Origin: Sulfurovum sp.
GTDB lineage: Bacteria > Campylobacterota > Campylobacteria > Campylobacterales > Sulfurovaceae
Assembly: GCA_026983895.1 (NCBI GenBank)
Contig: JALSTF010000133.1
Span: 1 to 12,490, forward strand
Direction of reading: 5' to 3'
DNA length: 12,490 bases
Below are positions 1 through 6,828 of the stretch, in pieces. Position 1 is the first letter of the stretch. Each line of letters begins with the position of its first letter. The notes below the pieces were generated by a model. That model ran no database searches. It was given only the letters and a program-made list of their open reading frames with translations, and had not been told where the DNA came from. The translations under genes and the position numbers were made by a program.

Positions 1-537
1 ATTGAGCAGAAGGCTTGCCATGGGTTTGCCCACGATATTGCTGGCACCCACGACACAGACATCTTTCCCCTGAAGGTCTATGTCGTACTCTTCGAACATT
101 TTCATCACACCCAGGGGTGTACAGGCAACGAAGCTGTCAAGTCCCGTTACGAGGCGTCCGACATTGTAGGCATGGAAGCCGTCCACATCTTTTTTGGGGT
201 CGATCACTTCGAGGATCTTGTCCGTATCGATGTGCTTTGGCAGAGGAAGCTGGACCAGAATACCGTCTATACGTGGATTGGCATTCATCATTTCAATGGT
301 TGCGATGATCTCATCCTGGGAGATAGTTTCAGGCATGTTATGGGTGATAGAGTAGAATCCGACCTTCTCGCAGGCTTTTGCTTTCATCTTGACATACGCA
401 TGGCTTGCCGGGTCATCTCCGATGAGCAGTACGGCAAGACCGGGAACGATATTTTTGACCTGCTTGAGTTCTTCTACCTCTTTTGCGACATTCTCCTGCA
501 CTTTGAGTGCCAGGCTTTTACCATCGATAAGTTGCAT
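1..537 (-). CDS. folD: FolD, methylenetetrahydrofolate dehydrogenase/cyclohydrolase (N-terminal part, cut by window edge)
   Basis: FolD is a cytoplasmic enzyme that interconverts 5,10-methylene-, methenyl- and 10-formyl-tetrahydrofolate with NADP. The visible 179 codons begin MQLIDGKSLALKVQ. The substrate-site Tyr48 and catalytic Lys52 lie in SHAYVKMKAKACEKVGF (E. coli Tyr50/Lys54). GILVQLPLPKHID follows, then DVDGFHAYNVGRL, and the start of the Rossmann nucleotide site, VVGASNIVGKPMA. About 100 C-terminal residues of a normal 280-290 residue FolD lie outside the window. The start at 537 is supported by AAGG at 546-549, eight bases upstream, and by a TATAAT box at 570-575. The gene diverges from the cytochrome at 627. 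The call rests on several family signatures and is very safe. Confidence 0.97.
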   Translation of the reverse strand, partial: MQLIDGKSLALKVQENVAKEVEELKQVKNIVPGLAVLLIGDDPASHAYVKMKAKACEKVGFYSITHNMPETISQDEIIATIEMMNANPRIDGILVQLPLPKHIDTDKILEVIDPKKDVDGFHAYNVGRLVTGLDSFVACTPLGVMKMFEEYDIDLQGKDVCVVGASNIVGKPMASLLLN

Positions 538-568
538 GGATGTGACCTTGTAATGAATTTTAGGGTAG

Positions 569-575
569 TATTATA
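569..575. promoter_or_regulatory. Candidate bidirectional -10 element between folD and the cytochrome gene
   Basis: The minus strand carries a perfect TATAAT (570-575), placing a folD transcription start near 563 and a leader of about 26 bases. The plus strand reads TATTAT (569-574) and could start the cytochrome transcript near 581. No convincing -35 box is seen on either strand, which is usual for sigma70 promoters in this phylum. The surrounding 17 bases (559-575) recur almost unchanged at 7407-7423. The folD direction is the firmer call. Confidence 0.6.
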
Positions 576-626
576 GCCAAATTAGTTTAGGGCATTTCCT
601 GCAATGCTTTTAAAGGATCGGAAACG

Positions 627-992
627 ATGAAACGATTGCTTTTTCTTTTGCCGTTTTTACTGCATGCCAATGAAGATTTCATTTCTCATTACGAATATGG
701 CGAAATGCTCTACCAGCAGCCGCGGGGTGTCTCTTGTGCCCAATGCCACGGTGAGAATGGAGAGGGGAAGGTGATTGTCGAGTTCAGGGATATTCACGGC
801 AAAAAAGTCCTCAGAGGGCCTGATATACGCAAAGAGAGCTTCGCTTCCATGCTCAATTCCGTTAATAGCTACCATAAGATCATGCCGCGCTACTATCTGA
901 CTGACGAAGAGGTAAAGGCGATCTATGACTATCTTCAGGAGAAGAACAGAGATTATCTCTGTGAGAATGAAGAGGAGAATGCTACCCGGTAG
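627..992 (+). CDS. Small secreted monoheme c-type cytochrome
   Basis: This 121-residue protein is a probable periplasmic electron carrier. Residues 1-14 form a short hydrophobic signal peptide, with cleavage likely after HA14. The heme is attached at CAQCH (Cys37, Cys40, His41), followed by the GENGEG loop typical of class I cytochrome c. Met86 in KIMPRYYLTDEEV is the likely distal ligand, before the C-terminal helix EEVKAIYDYLQ. The tail is acidic and has one extra Cys112. The start is supported by AAGGA at 613-617, nine bases upstream. It diverges from folD and has no evident functional tie to it. The redox partner cannot be inferred from the window. The fold call is secure, the physiological role is not. 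Confidence 0.9.
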   Translation: MKRLLFLLPFLLHANEDFISHYEYGEMLYQQPRGVSCAQCHGENGEGKVIVEFRDIHGKKVLRGPDIRKESFASMLNSVNSYHKIMPRYYLTDEEVKAIYDYLQEKNRDYLCENEEENATR

Positions 993-1025
993 GGTGTTTT
1001 GGCATAACTGTGCTGATAATTAGGT

Positions 1026-1031
1026 TATAAT
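1026..1031 (+). promoter_or_regulatory. -10 box of the DUF4139-like gene
   Basis: A perfect TATAAT lies 30 bases before the ATG at 1062 and predicts a start near 1038. No -35 box at proper spacing is evident: TTGGCA at 999-1004 is 21 bases away, which is too far. Confidence 0.6.
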
Positions 1032-1061
1032 TGTCCGATCTTAATTTTGAAGGATAGCATC

Positions 1062-2489
1062 ATGCAGTTTCATAGAACATTTCTACTCTTTACCTTGGGC
1101 GGCAGCCTGGCGCTGGCCTCTTCTCTGGCGGTCTACCAGGACAGTGCCCGTTACACCTTCTCTCCGGGAAATGACGGTTTCATCGGGTTTGCAAGAAATG
1201 CCACGGCAAAATGCAAGGGCAGTACGGTAGCGCTGGAACCGAGGATAGACTGTCCCGAAGATGCAAGACTCTGCAAAGAACTTTCCTCGTTGAAAGAGAC
1301 AGAAAAAGCGCATAAAGCCGTTCAAGCCAATATTGCGGTACTCAAGACCTTTGTTTCTTTGCCCCAGCCCACCTCACTTGATGCCCAAAGCTGGATAGAA
1401 GCGGCCCGGCGTATCGGCAAAGAGCAGGCAGAACTCACTGCAAAAGAGTCTCTTCTTGAAAGGAAGTTCCTGCTTGAGACGAAATCCTTTGGGAAACAGG
1501 CACCGACACAGCAGGCGCTCTACCTGCACACAACGTGTCCTGAAGAGATCACCCTTGAACTTCCGTACGGACAGCTCTCCTTTTCCACCTATTATAAAGC
1601 GGACATCGGTGAAGGCAAAGAGATCGGTGTGACACAGTATCTTGCATTGACGAACCGGAGCGGCATCGATATGAAAGCGCAGAAGGCTACCTTCTATTAC
1701 CGTCAGGCTCACCGTTACATCTCCCCCGTGCACTTCTCCCCATGGATCGTACGCAAATATGAACCCGAGATGAAACGGTACTATGTAAAAAAGGCGGTAC
1801 AGAGGGTGCAGGCCGATGAACCGATGGTGCAGATGGCTGCAGCTGCGGTAAAGAATGCTTCGGCACCGGCAGCCCAATACCTCTCGGCACGAGAGTATCA
1901 GATAAACGATCTTCTCCTGCCTTCCACAGGAGAGCCTGTCAACGTAAAAGTCACTGCCTGGAAAGCACCGATGAAGTGTATGCTGAGAGCCTATCCGTAC
2001 AGGAACCGTACCGCGTTCAGGGTCTGCTCGTTCAAACCGAAAACACAGATAGAGAACAACCGCTGGAAGATCAGCAACGGTGAGCGTATTGTCAACGACC
2101 GGGCTGTCGGGGAATATGATGAGGAAGTCTATCGTCTCTATACTGCAACGGACCCCGACGTGAAGATCGTCCGAAAGCCACTGGTAAAAAAAGAGCGCAC
2201 GACCGGGATCTTTGGAAGCACGGTACGAAAAAAGGACGGATACACTCTCCTCCTGACCAACAAATCTGACAAAATAAAAGAAATGATCGTCACGGAACGC
2301 ATACCTGCTTCTACCACAGAAGAGATCAAGGTGAAATTGCTCGCTGTCAAGTCGGACGGAAAAGTCGATTATGATGTTTCAAAAGAGGGAAAGATAGAGA
2401 TGCACATAGCACTCAAAGCACATGAAAGCAAAAAAATAGAGATTTTGTTTGAAATATCTTATGATAAAGATGTGAAGATAAAATATTAA
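1062..2489 (+). CDS. Secreted DUF4139/mucoidy-inhibitor (MuiA)-like protein
   Basis: The protein has 475 residues. An N-terminal signal peptide ends near LALASSLA and the mature part starts with a segment like the DUF4140 N-terminal domain of MuiA-type proteins. About residues 75-145 are charged and helical, likely a coiled coil. From about residue 165 to the end it is beta-rich and resembles DUF4139, with typical stretches such as QYLALTNRSG, ATFYYRQA and LLPSTGEPV, and a late segment of the form YTLLLTNKSDKIKEM. Several Cys residues in the mature part could form disulfides. Function is unknown for the family; a cell-envelope role is inferred from secretion. I choose ATG 1062 over TTG 1047 because AAGGA at 1050-1054 sits inside that extension, seven bases before the ATG, and the hydrophobic signal begins right after it. 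Family assignment is from memory of sequence style and is moderate. Confidence 0.75.
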   Translation: MQFHRTFLLFTLGGSLALASSLAVYQDSARYTFSPGNDGFIGFARNATAKCKGSTVALEPRIDCPEDARLCKELSSLKETEKAHKAVQANIAVLKTFVSLPQPTSLDAQSWIEAARRIGKEQAELTAKESLLERKFLLETKSFGKQAPTQQALYLHTTCPEEITLELPYGQLSFSTYYKADIGEGKEIGVTQYLALTNRSGIDMKAQKATFYYRQAHRYISPVHFSPWIVRKYEPEMKRYYVKKAVQRVQADEPMVQMAAAAVKNASAPAAQYLSAREYQINDLLLPSTGEPVNVKVTAWKAPMKCMLRAYPYRNRTAFRVCSFKPKTQIENNRWKISNGERIVNDRAVGEYDEEVYRLYTATDPDVKIVRKPLVKKERTTGIFGSTVRKKDGYTLLLTNKSDKIKEMIVTERIPASTTEEIKVKLLAVKSDGKVDYDVSKEGKIEMHIALKAHESKKIEILFEISYDKDVKIKY

Positions 2490-2497
2490 TTTTAAGG

Positions 2498-2531
2498 AAA
2501 AAAAAGGAGGGGATTCCCGACCGGAGCCGGG
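2498..2531 (-). terminator. Probable rho-independent terminator of the cold-shock gene
   Basis: On the minus strand CCCGGC and GTCGGG form a 6-bp stem around a UCCG tetraloop (2516-2531), starting 11 bases past the cspA stop. A run of eight U (2498-2505) follows after ten bases. One pair is G-U on the minus strand but A-C on the plus strand, so the structure favours minus-strand transcription. The wide stem-to-U gap weakens the call. Confidence 0.55.
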
Positions 2532-2542
2532 AGGCGGAAAGA

Positions 2543-2761
2543 TTAGAGTGGTGTGACGTTCTCAGCCTGTGGGCCTTTTTGGCCTTCACCGATCTCGAAT
2601 GTTACTGCTTGACCTTCAGCGAGAGTCACACGACCGCCGCTTTCATTGTTTACCTGACGGAAATGTACGAATACATCGCTCCCACCGTTCTCTTGCTGGA
2701 TAAATCCATAACCTTTTTCATCGTTGAACCATTTTACTGTTCCATTTACCAATTCTGCCAT
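2543..2761 (-). CDS. cspA: Cold-shock domain protein (CspA family)
   Basis: This 72-residue, single-domain nucleic-acid-binding protein acts as an RNA chaperone or antiterminator at low temperature in characterised relatives. RNP1 is GTVKWFNDEKGYGFI near residues 7-21 and RNP2 is DVFVHF near residues 29-34, both intact, with the usual short C-terminal ENVTPL end. Length is normal for the family. AAAGG at 2769-2773 lies seven bases before the ATG. The gene appears monocistronic, with its own promoter, a leader of roughly 120 bases and a terminator. Whether it is cold-induced or constitutive cannot be told from the protein; the long structured leader favours post-transcriptional control. Confidence 0.96.
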   Translation of the reverse strand: MAELVNGTVKWFNDEKGYGFIQQENGGSDVFVHFRQVNNESGGRVTLAEGQAVTFEIGEGQKGPQAENVTPL

Positions 2762-2880
2762 TGTATAGCCTTTGTGATTTAAATTTGTGAAAACATTTAA
2801 ATAGAGAGTCTTTCGGGGGCTTGCAGGGTCTAAACACTAACATAACACACGAAAGATGAACTCGATCCTCATCTTTCATC
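2762..2880 (-). promoter_or_regulatory. Long structured 5' leader of cspA
   Basis: The predicted transcript starts near 2880 and has a 119-base leader without a gene. It contains a perfect 9-bp hairpin, GAAAGATGA paired with TCATCTTTC (2851-2877, 9-base loop), at its very 5' end. Just upstream of the ribosome site are two copies of the self-complementary octamer ATTTAAAT (2777-2784 and 2795-2802), which can pair into an A-U-only hairpin with a 10-base loop. Long leaders are a known feature of cspA-type genes; temperature control here is inference. Confidence 0.55.
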
Positions 2881-2886
2881 AGGTAT

Positions 2887-2892
2887 ATTGTA
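2887..2892 (-). promoter_or_regulatory. -10 box of cspA
   Basis: TACAAT on the minus strand is the best -10 match in the 220-base gap upstream of cspA and would start transcription near 2880. No clear -35 box is seen; the region upstream is A/T-rich. Confidence 0.45.
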
Positions 2893-2981
2893 GCTTCTTT
2901 TCTTAGGCTTTAGCTTATTTTATTAAATTTTTTTATAAAAGATAATATTTTTCACTATATTAGGGTAAAAGACAAAGCGTA

Positions 2982-3479
2982 TCATTCTTTTTTAAGTAGA
3001 TTTTTGAGAAAAGTTTCCCGTTCTTCGATCCCCAGGAGTGTTTTTCGTGTCAGGTCGGGGTAGATGCCGCCAAGTCCTTTTCCGTCATTGCCATGGCATC
3101 CGCCGCAGACACTGGTGTAGAACATCTCTGCATCAGGAGTATAGGGCTTTTTACACTGTTTGCCGGAAAGACTCAAGACGTAGCAGGCGATCTTGGGTGC
3201 ATCTTTAGGAGAAACATAGCCGCCTTCCATTTTTCCGCCTTTAAAATGAAACTGCCGGGAACCATGGTTGATAACATAGATGATGTATTCTTTGGCATAC
3301 GGGGTGGTATGAAGTCTGTCGAGCTCTTCCTGTGCATGCTGCGTATGATGGATCTGTGTATGTTTTCTGTACGTACTGCTTTTTTCTGTTTTGGGAGGAA
3401 GTGTCTGTTTGGATACAGCATTATAGAAAGCATAAAGAAGTACGAATATTACAGCCAGCAAGGGAGCTTTGTGTTTCAC
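2982..3479 (-). CDS. Membrane-anchored c-type cytochrome with unusual domain order
   Basis: The protein has 165 residues. Residues 5-20 form an uncleaved-looking N-terminal membrane anchor or signal, followed by a basic, His-rich linker. Residues 66-106 look like the second half of a CcoP-type cytochrome c domain: INHGSRQFHFKGGKM with Met84, then the helix APKIACYVLSLSG. Residues 116-145 look like the first half of such a domain: helix DAEMFYTSV, heme site CGGCH (Cys125, Cys128, His129), GNDGKGLGG and PDLT. Only 20 residues follow, without a Met. Either it is a diheme protein with a lost first heme site and a truncated second domain, or a permuted single domain. The start is GTG at 3479 with AAGG six bases upstream (3486-3489). 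An in-frame stop at 3501-3503 rules out a longer form. Probable role: periplasm-facing electron transfer. Confidence 0.85.
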   Translation of the reverse strand: MKHKAPLLAVIFVLLYAFYNAVSKQTLPPKTEKSSTYRKHTQIHHTQHAQEELDRLHTTPYAKEYIIYVINHGSRQFHFKGGKMEGGYVSPKDAPKIACYVLSLSGKQCKKPYTPDAEMFYTSVCGGCHGNDGKGLGGIYPDLTRKTLLGIEERETFLKNLLKKE

Positions 3480-3579
3480 ATGTTGCCTTGCATGTATCGG
3501 CTAGCGTAAAGGCCCGACCGTATAGGGTACGACCAAAGGAAAGAAATGTATTTTTCTGTCAGTCCATTTTTCATTAATG

Positions 3580-3657
3580 TTATACATCCGCAGTACTGCA
3601 TCCGCTCAGCATCCCTATTGCGGCAACTGTGAGCAGAAGTGTACTGATGCGAGCCAT
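3580..3657 (-). CDS. Minimal 25-residue lipoprotein, translationally coupled to the coiled-coil gene
   Basis: A complete ORF begins at ATG 3657 and ends at TAA 3580. It encodes a basic start (MARIS), a hydrophobic stretch (TLLLTVAAIGM) and a lipobox LSGC with Cys20, followed by only STADV. Signal peptidase II processing would leave a six-residue lipopeptide. Ser after the Cys would direct it to the outer membrane by the E. coli Lol rule. Its ATG overlaps the stop of the coiled-coil gene (TAATG), and an AGG at 3665-3667 lies seven bases upstream. Similar very short lipoproteins include entericidins and bacteriocin-release peptides, but no family can be assigned. The textbook lipobox and coupling make it likely real, though chance cannot be excluded for 25 codons. 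The 100 bases between it and the cytochrome GTG (3480-3579) show nothing convincing. Confidence 0.65.
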   Translation of the reverse strand: MARISTLLLTVAAIGMLSGCSTADV

Positions 3658-4121
3658 TAGACGACCTGGGAGAGTTTCACCATAATGTCGTTGGCCTCTT
3701 CAGCGGCTTTTTTGGCCAGTCTTTCCACATCTACTTTGGATTTGGCATAAAGATGGGTCAACTCTTTTTCTGTCTCTTCCCAGGCCTCTTCGGCATCCAT
3801 TTTGGCTAAATGGGCTTTGACCTCAGCCATATCCAGATCCTGTGCAGTATCCCTGGAGAGGGTATAGAGAAAACTCTCGGCGCTGTCACGTACATTTTCA
3901 AGCATATCACGCGCTTCCATCATGCCCAGATGGCTTTTGAGTTCTGCTTCCTCTTCGGCAATCTTCAGTTTTGCCTTGATCTTTTCAAAGTATTTCTTGA
4001 GATCTTTCCACAGATCGCCAGCCTCTTCTGAGAGGTCATCGCTCATATCCTCGATCTTCTCTTCCAGTGTATCTATGCTTTCTTTTGCCTTCTCGACAAA
4101 TTCGTCATACTCATGCTTCAT
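3657..4121 (-). CDS. Coiled-coil protein, Sll1863/phasin-like stress type
   Basis: This 154-residue, highly charged, soluble protein is almost entirely helical and has neither signal peptide nor Cys. Residues 1-58 are a heptad-rich coiled coil. Two related segments follow: AELKSHLGMMEARDMLENV (near 59-77) and AEVKAHLAKMDAEEAWEET (near 99-117), an internal duplication. The style matches small coiled-coil proteins annotated as Sll1863-family stress response or phasin-like; this is recognition by style, with moderate certainty. An AAGGAGA ribosome site at 4127-4133 precedes the ATG closely. An extended -10 lies upstream, and the stop overlaps the start of the 25-residue lipoprotein, suggesting a two-gene unit that may continue into the cytochrome. 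Confidence 0.75.
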   Translation of the reverse strand: MKHEYDEFVEKAKESIDTLEEKIEDMSDDLSEEAGDLWKDLKKYFEKIKAKLKIAEEEAELKSHLGMMEARDMLENVRDSAESFLYTLSRDTAQDLDMAEVKAHLAKMDAEEAWEETEKELTHLYAKSKVDVERLAKKAAEEANDIMVKLSQVV

Positions 4122-4151
4122 CTACGTCTCCTTCTTTTTAATCATTTTAGG

Positions 4152-4160
4152 ATTATAACA
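4152..4160 (-). promoter_or_regulatory. Extended -10 promoter of the coiled-coil gene
   Basis: The minus strand reads TGTTATAAT, a perfect extended -10 (TGnTATAAT). The predicted start near 4145 gives a leader of about 24 bases that contains the AAGGAGA ribosome site. It lies in the 80-base gap after trhA, where no terminator is seen. Confidence 0.65.
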
Positions 4161-4201
4161 TGCCATCGTTAACAGTTTATATCATTGATCCTGGCTCACT
4201 C

Positions 4202-4846
4202 TTAGACGACATAGAGCAAAATGGCAAAAAAATGCAGTATGGATCCAAGCATCACAAAGAGGTGCCAAATGGTATGAAAATGGGTGATGTTATCTTTAAC
4301 ATAAAAGAAGACACCGCTGCTGTATGCCAGACCTCCTGCAACGACAAGCCAAAAGCCAACAGGGTCGATATGTGTTTTAAAGGTATGGAAATCAAGAACG
4401 ATCAGCCATCCCATGACCAGATAGGCGATCAGCGAAAGCAGTTCGAACTTTCCGGGGAAGAGGAATATCAAGACCATGCCGATAAGAGCGATACCCCATT
4501 CGAGCCCAAAGAGTACCCAGCCCATTGTACCGCCTACACAAACGAGTGCAATAGGGGTGTATGAGCCTGCGATCAAAATATAGATCGCGGCATGATCGAA
4601 CTTCTGAAAGAGCTGTTTGGCAGAATGGTGGGTAAGTGCATGATAGAGGGTGGAACTGCCGTAAAGGATCACAAGGGAAGAACCATACACAGCTGCAGAA
4701 GTCACATGCAGCGCTGTATGCCTGTGCATGACCGAGAAAGTGACCAGAAGTACCAAGGCAGAGATGCTGAGTGCCAACCCTATACCGTGGGTAACAGCAT
4801 GCCATATCTCTTCGATAATGGAAAAATCATTGACCTGGTTGTTCAT
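4202..4846 (-). CDS. trhA: TrhA/hemolysin III family membrane protein (PAQR superfamily)
   Basis: The protein has 214 residues and about seven transmembrane helices, the usual size and topology of the hemolysin III/YqfA/TrhA family. Family marks are EIWHAVTHGIG near the N-terminus, STLYHALTHHSA, FDHAAIYILIAGSYTP in the middle, and HTIWHLFVMLGSILHF in the last helix. The conserved His residues form the membrane zinc site of PAQR proteins. E. coli TrhA is linked to membrane energetics and fluidity; hemolytic activity is not a safe inference. The ATG overlaps the nadE stop (ATGA, 4843-4846), and a GGA lies just inside nadE, so translation is probably coupled to nadE. The symbol follows current family naming. 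Confidence 0.93.
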   Translation of the reverse strand: MNNQVNDFSIIEEIWHAVTHGIGLALSISALVLLVTFSVMHRHTALHVTSAAVYGSSLVILYGSSTLYHALTHHSAKQLFQKFDHAAIYILIAGSYTPIALVCVGGTMGWVLFGLEWGIALIGMVLIFLFPGKFELLSLIAYLVMGWLIVLDFHTFKTHIDPVGFWLVVAGGLAYSSGVFFYVKDNITHFHTIWHLFVMLGSILHFFAILLYVV

Positions 4847-6744
4847 GGTTTATCCAATTCATCCAGCCATGCCTGTACCTCCGCATCGCTGGGCATCTTC
4901 CAGTCGGCTCTCGGACTGAGAGAAATGGTTCCCACTTTCGGCCCGTCAGGTATACAGGAGCGTTTGAACTGTTGGGTGAAGAAACGTTTCAAAAAGACCT
5001 TCAGCCATTTTGTCACCGTTTCTTCATCGTATTTATGATCAAACGCTTCCAGGGCAAGAAAACGTATCTTTGAGGGTTTTGCACCATATTTGATAAAATG
5101 GTAGAGGAAAAAGTCATGCAGTTCGTAAGGGCCGACGATGCTTTCTGTCTCCTGGACGATCTCGTCATCGCTGTGGGGCAGCAGCTCAGGACTGATGGGT
5201 GTATCGAGAATATCGTCTATGATATCAGCGATCTTTGCATTGGACTTGTAATATTCGATGACATATTTGATAAGTGTCTTGGGGATACCGGAGTTGAGTG
5301 CGTACATGCTCATATGGTCACCATTGTAAGTGCTCCAACCCAATGCGATCTCGCTGAGATCCCCTGTACCGATGACCAGACCCCCCTCTTTGTTTGCCAT
5401 ATTCATTAATATTGAAGTGCGTGCCCGTGCCTGCACATTCTCGTAGGCCACGCTCAGGTCGGCAGGGTCATGGTCTATGGCATTGAATTCTTGCATGGAA
5501 AGTGCGGTGATATCCACTTCCTTCAGTGTGACGCCGAGTGCTTTACAGAGTTCGACGGCATTGCTTTTGGTACGGCTTGTCGTTCCGAAGCCCGGCATTG
5601 TGACCGCGATGATATTTTTATGTGCCCAATCCATCATTTCAAAAGCTTTGCATGTAGAGAGCAGGGCGAGTGTAGAGTCAAGCCCCCCGCTGATACCGAT
5701 GAGCGCTTTTTTGATGTGTGCATGCTCCATGCGTTTGATCAATCCGTGTGCCTGAATGTGGACGATCTCATCACAACGGGCTTTCTTGTCTGCATACGCA
5801 GAAGGAACGAAAGGTGTCGGGTCGATCTTGCGCTGCAGTTGGGTGATCCGGGGGAGTGCCCCCAGTTTGACCATACGTGTTTTCTTGCGGCGGCCGTCGC
5901 TGTAGCTTGACTCGTTTATGCGCAGCCAGCGGAGCCGTTCCAGATCGACATCCGCTGTGACGAGATGGCTCTCCGTACGGAAGCGTTCATTCTGTATCAG
6001 TGTCGTACCGTATTCGGCAATGAGTGCATGCCCGCCGTACACGGTATCTGTTGTACTCTCTCCCACACCGGCAGAAGCATAGACGTAGCTAGCCATGCAG
6101 CGTGCGCTCTGTGTACGTACCAGTTCTTCACGGTATTCGTGTTTGCCGATAAGTTCGTTGCTGGCACTGAGGTTGAAGAGCACATTTGCACCGTTGCTTG
6201 CCATGTGGCAGCTTGGCGGAGTGACTGCCCAGAGGTCCTCACAGATTTCTACGCCGAAAGTCATCTCTTTACTGTCCGTGAAAAGAAGATCGACACCGAA
6301 AAACACCTCTTCTCTCAGTATTTCTGTTGTTGTCCTGACAATATCACGCCCGCTGACAAACTGGCGTTTCTCGTAGAACTCTTTCTTGTTGGGAAGGTAG
6401 GATTTGGGGATGATCCCGAGTATTTTTCCTTTCTGAAGTACGGCAGCACAATTGTAAAGCCTGTCTGCTTCCAAGTGCGCTATACCAAGGATCACAACAG
6501 TATCGGTATCTATTATATTATTTAATATATTTTGAAGCTGTTCGTTTTGGGCAGCAAGCAGGGTCTGATTGAGAAAAAGATCACTGGCAGTGTATCCTGT
6601 CAAAGACAGTTCAGGAAATACAATGACACTGGCCTCTTTTATTGCTGCTTCATGAATGAGGGCAAGGATCTCTTCGGTATTTTTCTGCGGGTTTGCTACG
6701 GTGGTTTTGTTGACTGCTGCCGCGACTCGGTAGTATCCGTACAT
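4843..6744 (-). CDS. nadE: Glutamine-dependent NAD+ synthetase
   Basis: This cytoplasmic 633-residue enzyme makes NAD from deamido-NAD, ATP and glutamine-derived ammonia. The N-terminal nitrilase-type glutaminase domain has the full triad: Glu45 in FPELSLTGY, Lys114 in IIPKSYLPNKKEF, and Cys168 in VEICEDLW. The C-terminal synthetase has the PP-loop ISGGLDSTLAL (residues 351-361) and the motifs NMANKEGGLVIGTGDLSEIALGWSTY and GDHMSMYALNSGIPKTLI. Length matches two-domain bacterial NadE of the larger type. I start at ATG 6744, where GAGAGGA precedes by about eight bases and the MYGYYRVAAA start fits the family. A reading frame runs open upstream to 6840 but crosses a REP-like element. Its end overlaps trhA by four bases. 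Confidence 0.96.
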   Translation of the reverse strand: MYGYYRVAAAVNKTTVANPQKNTEEILALIHEAAIKEASVIVFPELSLTGYTASDLFLNQTLLAAQNEQLQNILNNIIDTDTVVILGIAHLEADRLYNCAAVLQKGKILGIIPKSYLPNKKEFYEKRQFVSGRDIVRTTTEILREEVFFGVDLLFTDSKEMTFGVEICEDLWAVTPPSCHMASNGANVLFNLSASNELIGKHEYREELVRTQSARCMASYVYASAGVGESTTDTVYGGHALIAEYGTTLIQNERFRTESHLVTADVDLERLRWLRINESSYSDGRRKKTRMVKLGALPRITQLQRKIDPTPFVPSAYADKKARCDEIVHIQAHGLIKRMEHAHIKKALIGISGGLDSTLALLSTCKAFEMMDWAHKNIIAVTMPGFGTTSRTKSNAVELCKALGVTLKEVDITALSMQEFNAIDHDPADLSVAYENVQARARTSILMNMANKEGGLVIGTGDLSEIALGWSTYNGDHMSMYALNSGIPKTLIKYVIEYYKSNAKIADIIDDILDTPISPELLPHSDDEIVQETESIVGPYELHDFFLYHFIKYGAKPSKIRFLALEAFDHKYDEETVTKWLKVFLKRFFTQQFKRSCIPDGPKVGTISLSPRADWKMPSDAEVQAWLDELDKP

Positions 6745-6765
6745 GAAACAATTCCTCTCTATCTG

Positions 6766-6828
6766 TAGTAGGGTGGATTCATCCACCATGTATCCCAAGT
6801 TATGAAGGCGGGCAAACCCGCCCCCACG
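6766..6828. repeat. REP-like double-hairpin intergenic element
   Basis: The nadE-cyclophilin gap holds two compact palindromes. The first is GGTGGATTCATCCACC at 6772-6787 (7-bp arms around TC). The second is GGCGGGCAAACCCGCC at 6807-6822 (6-bp arms around CAAA). The element is bordered by GTAGTAGGG on the left and CCCCCACG on the right, a rough inverted match. Paired GC-rich palindromes of this kind are typical of dispersed REP/BIME-type repeats. No U run follows either hairpin on either strand, so it is not an intrinsic terminator. Only one copy is in the window, so its repetitive nature is inferred. Confidence 0.55.

Noticed and set aside
2516..2531. Hairpin as terminator of the DUF4139-like gene
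   Set aside because: No T run follows on the plus strand and one stem pair becomes A-C there; it fits cspA on the minus strand better.
2851..2877. 9-bp hairpin as an intrinsic terminator
   Set aside because: No T run follows on either strand and no gene ends into it; it lies within the cspA leader.
2982..2984. Frameshift truncating the cytochrome at its 3' end
   Set aside because: Sequence beyond the stop is A/T-rich cspA promoter region and does not continue a cytochrome domain in any frame I could see.
3093..3509. Plus-strand open frame of 138 codons
   Set aside because: It is antisense to the cytochrome gene with the clear CGGCH motif, has no ribosome site and shows no domain.
3510..3545. 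CGTA/TACG inverted repeat between the lipoprotein and the cytochrome as a terminator
   Set aside because: The stem is only four pairs and has no U tract.
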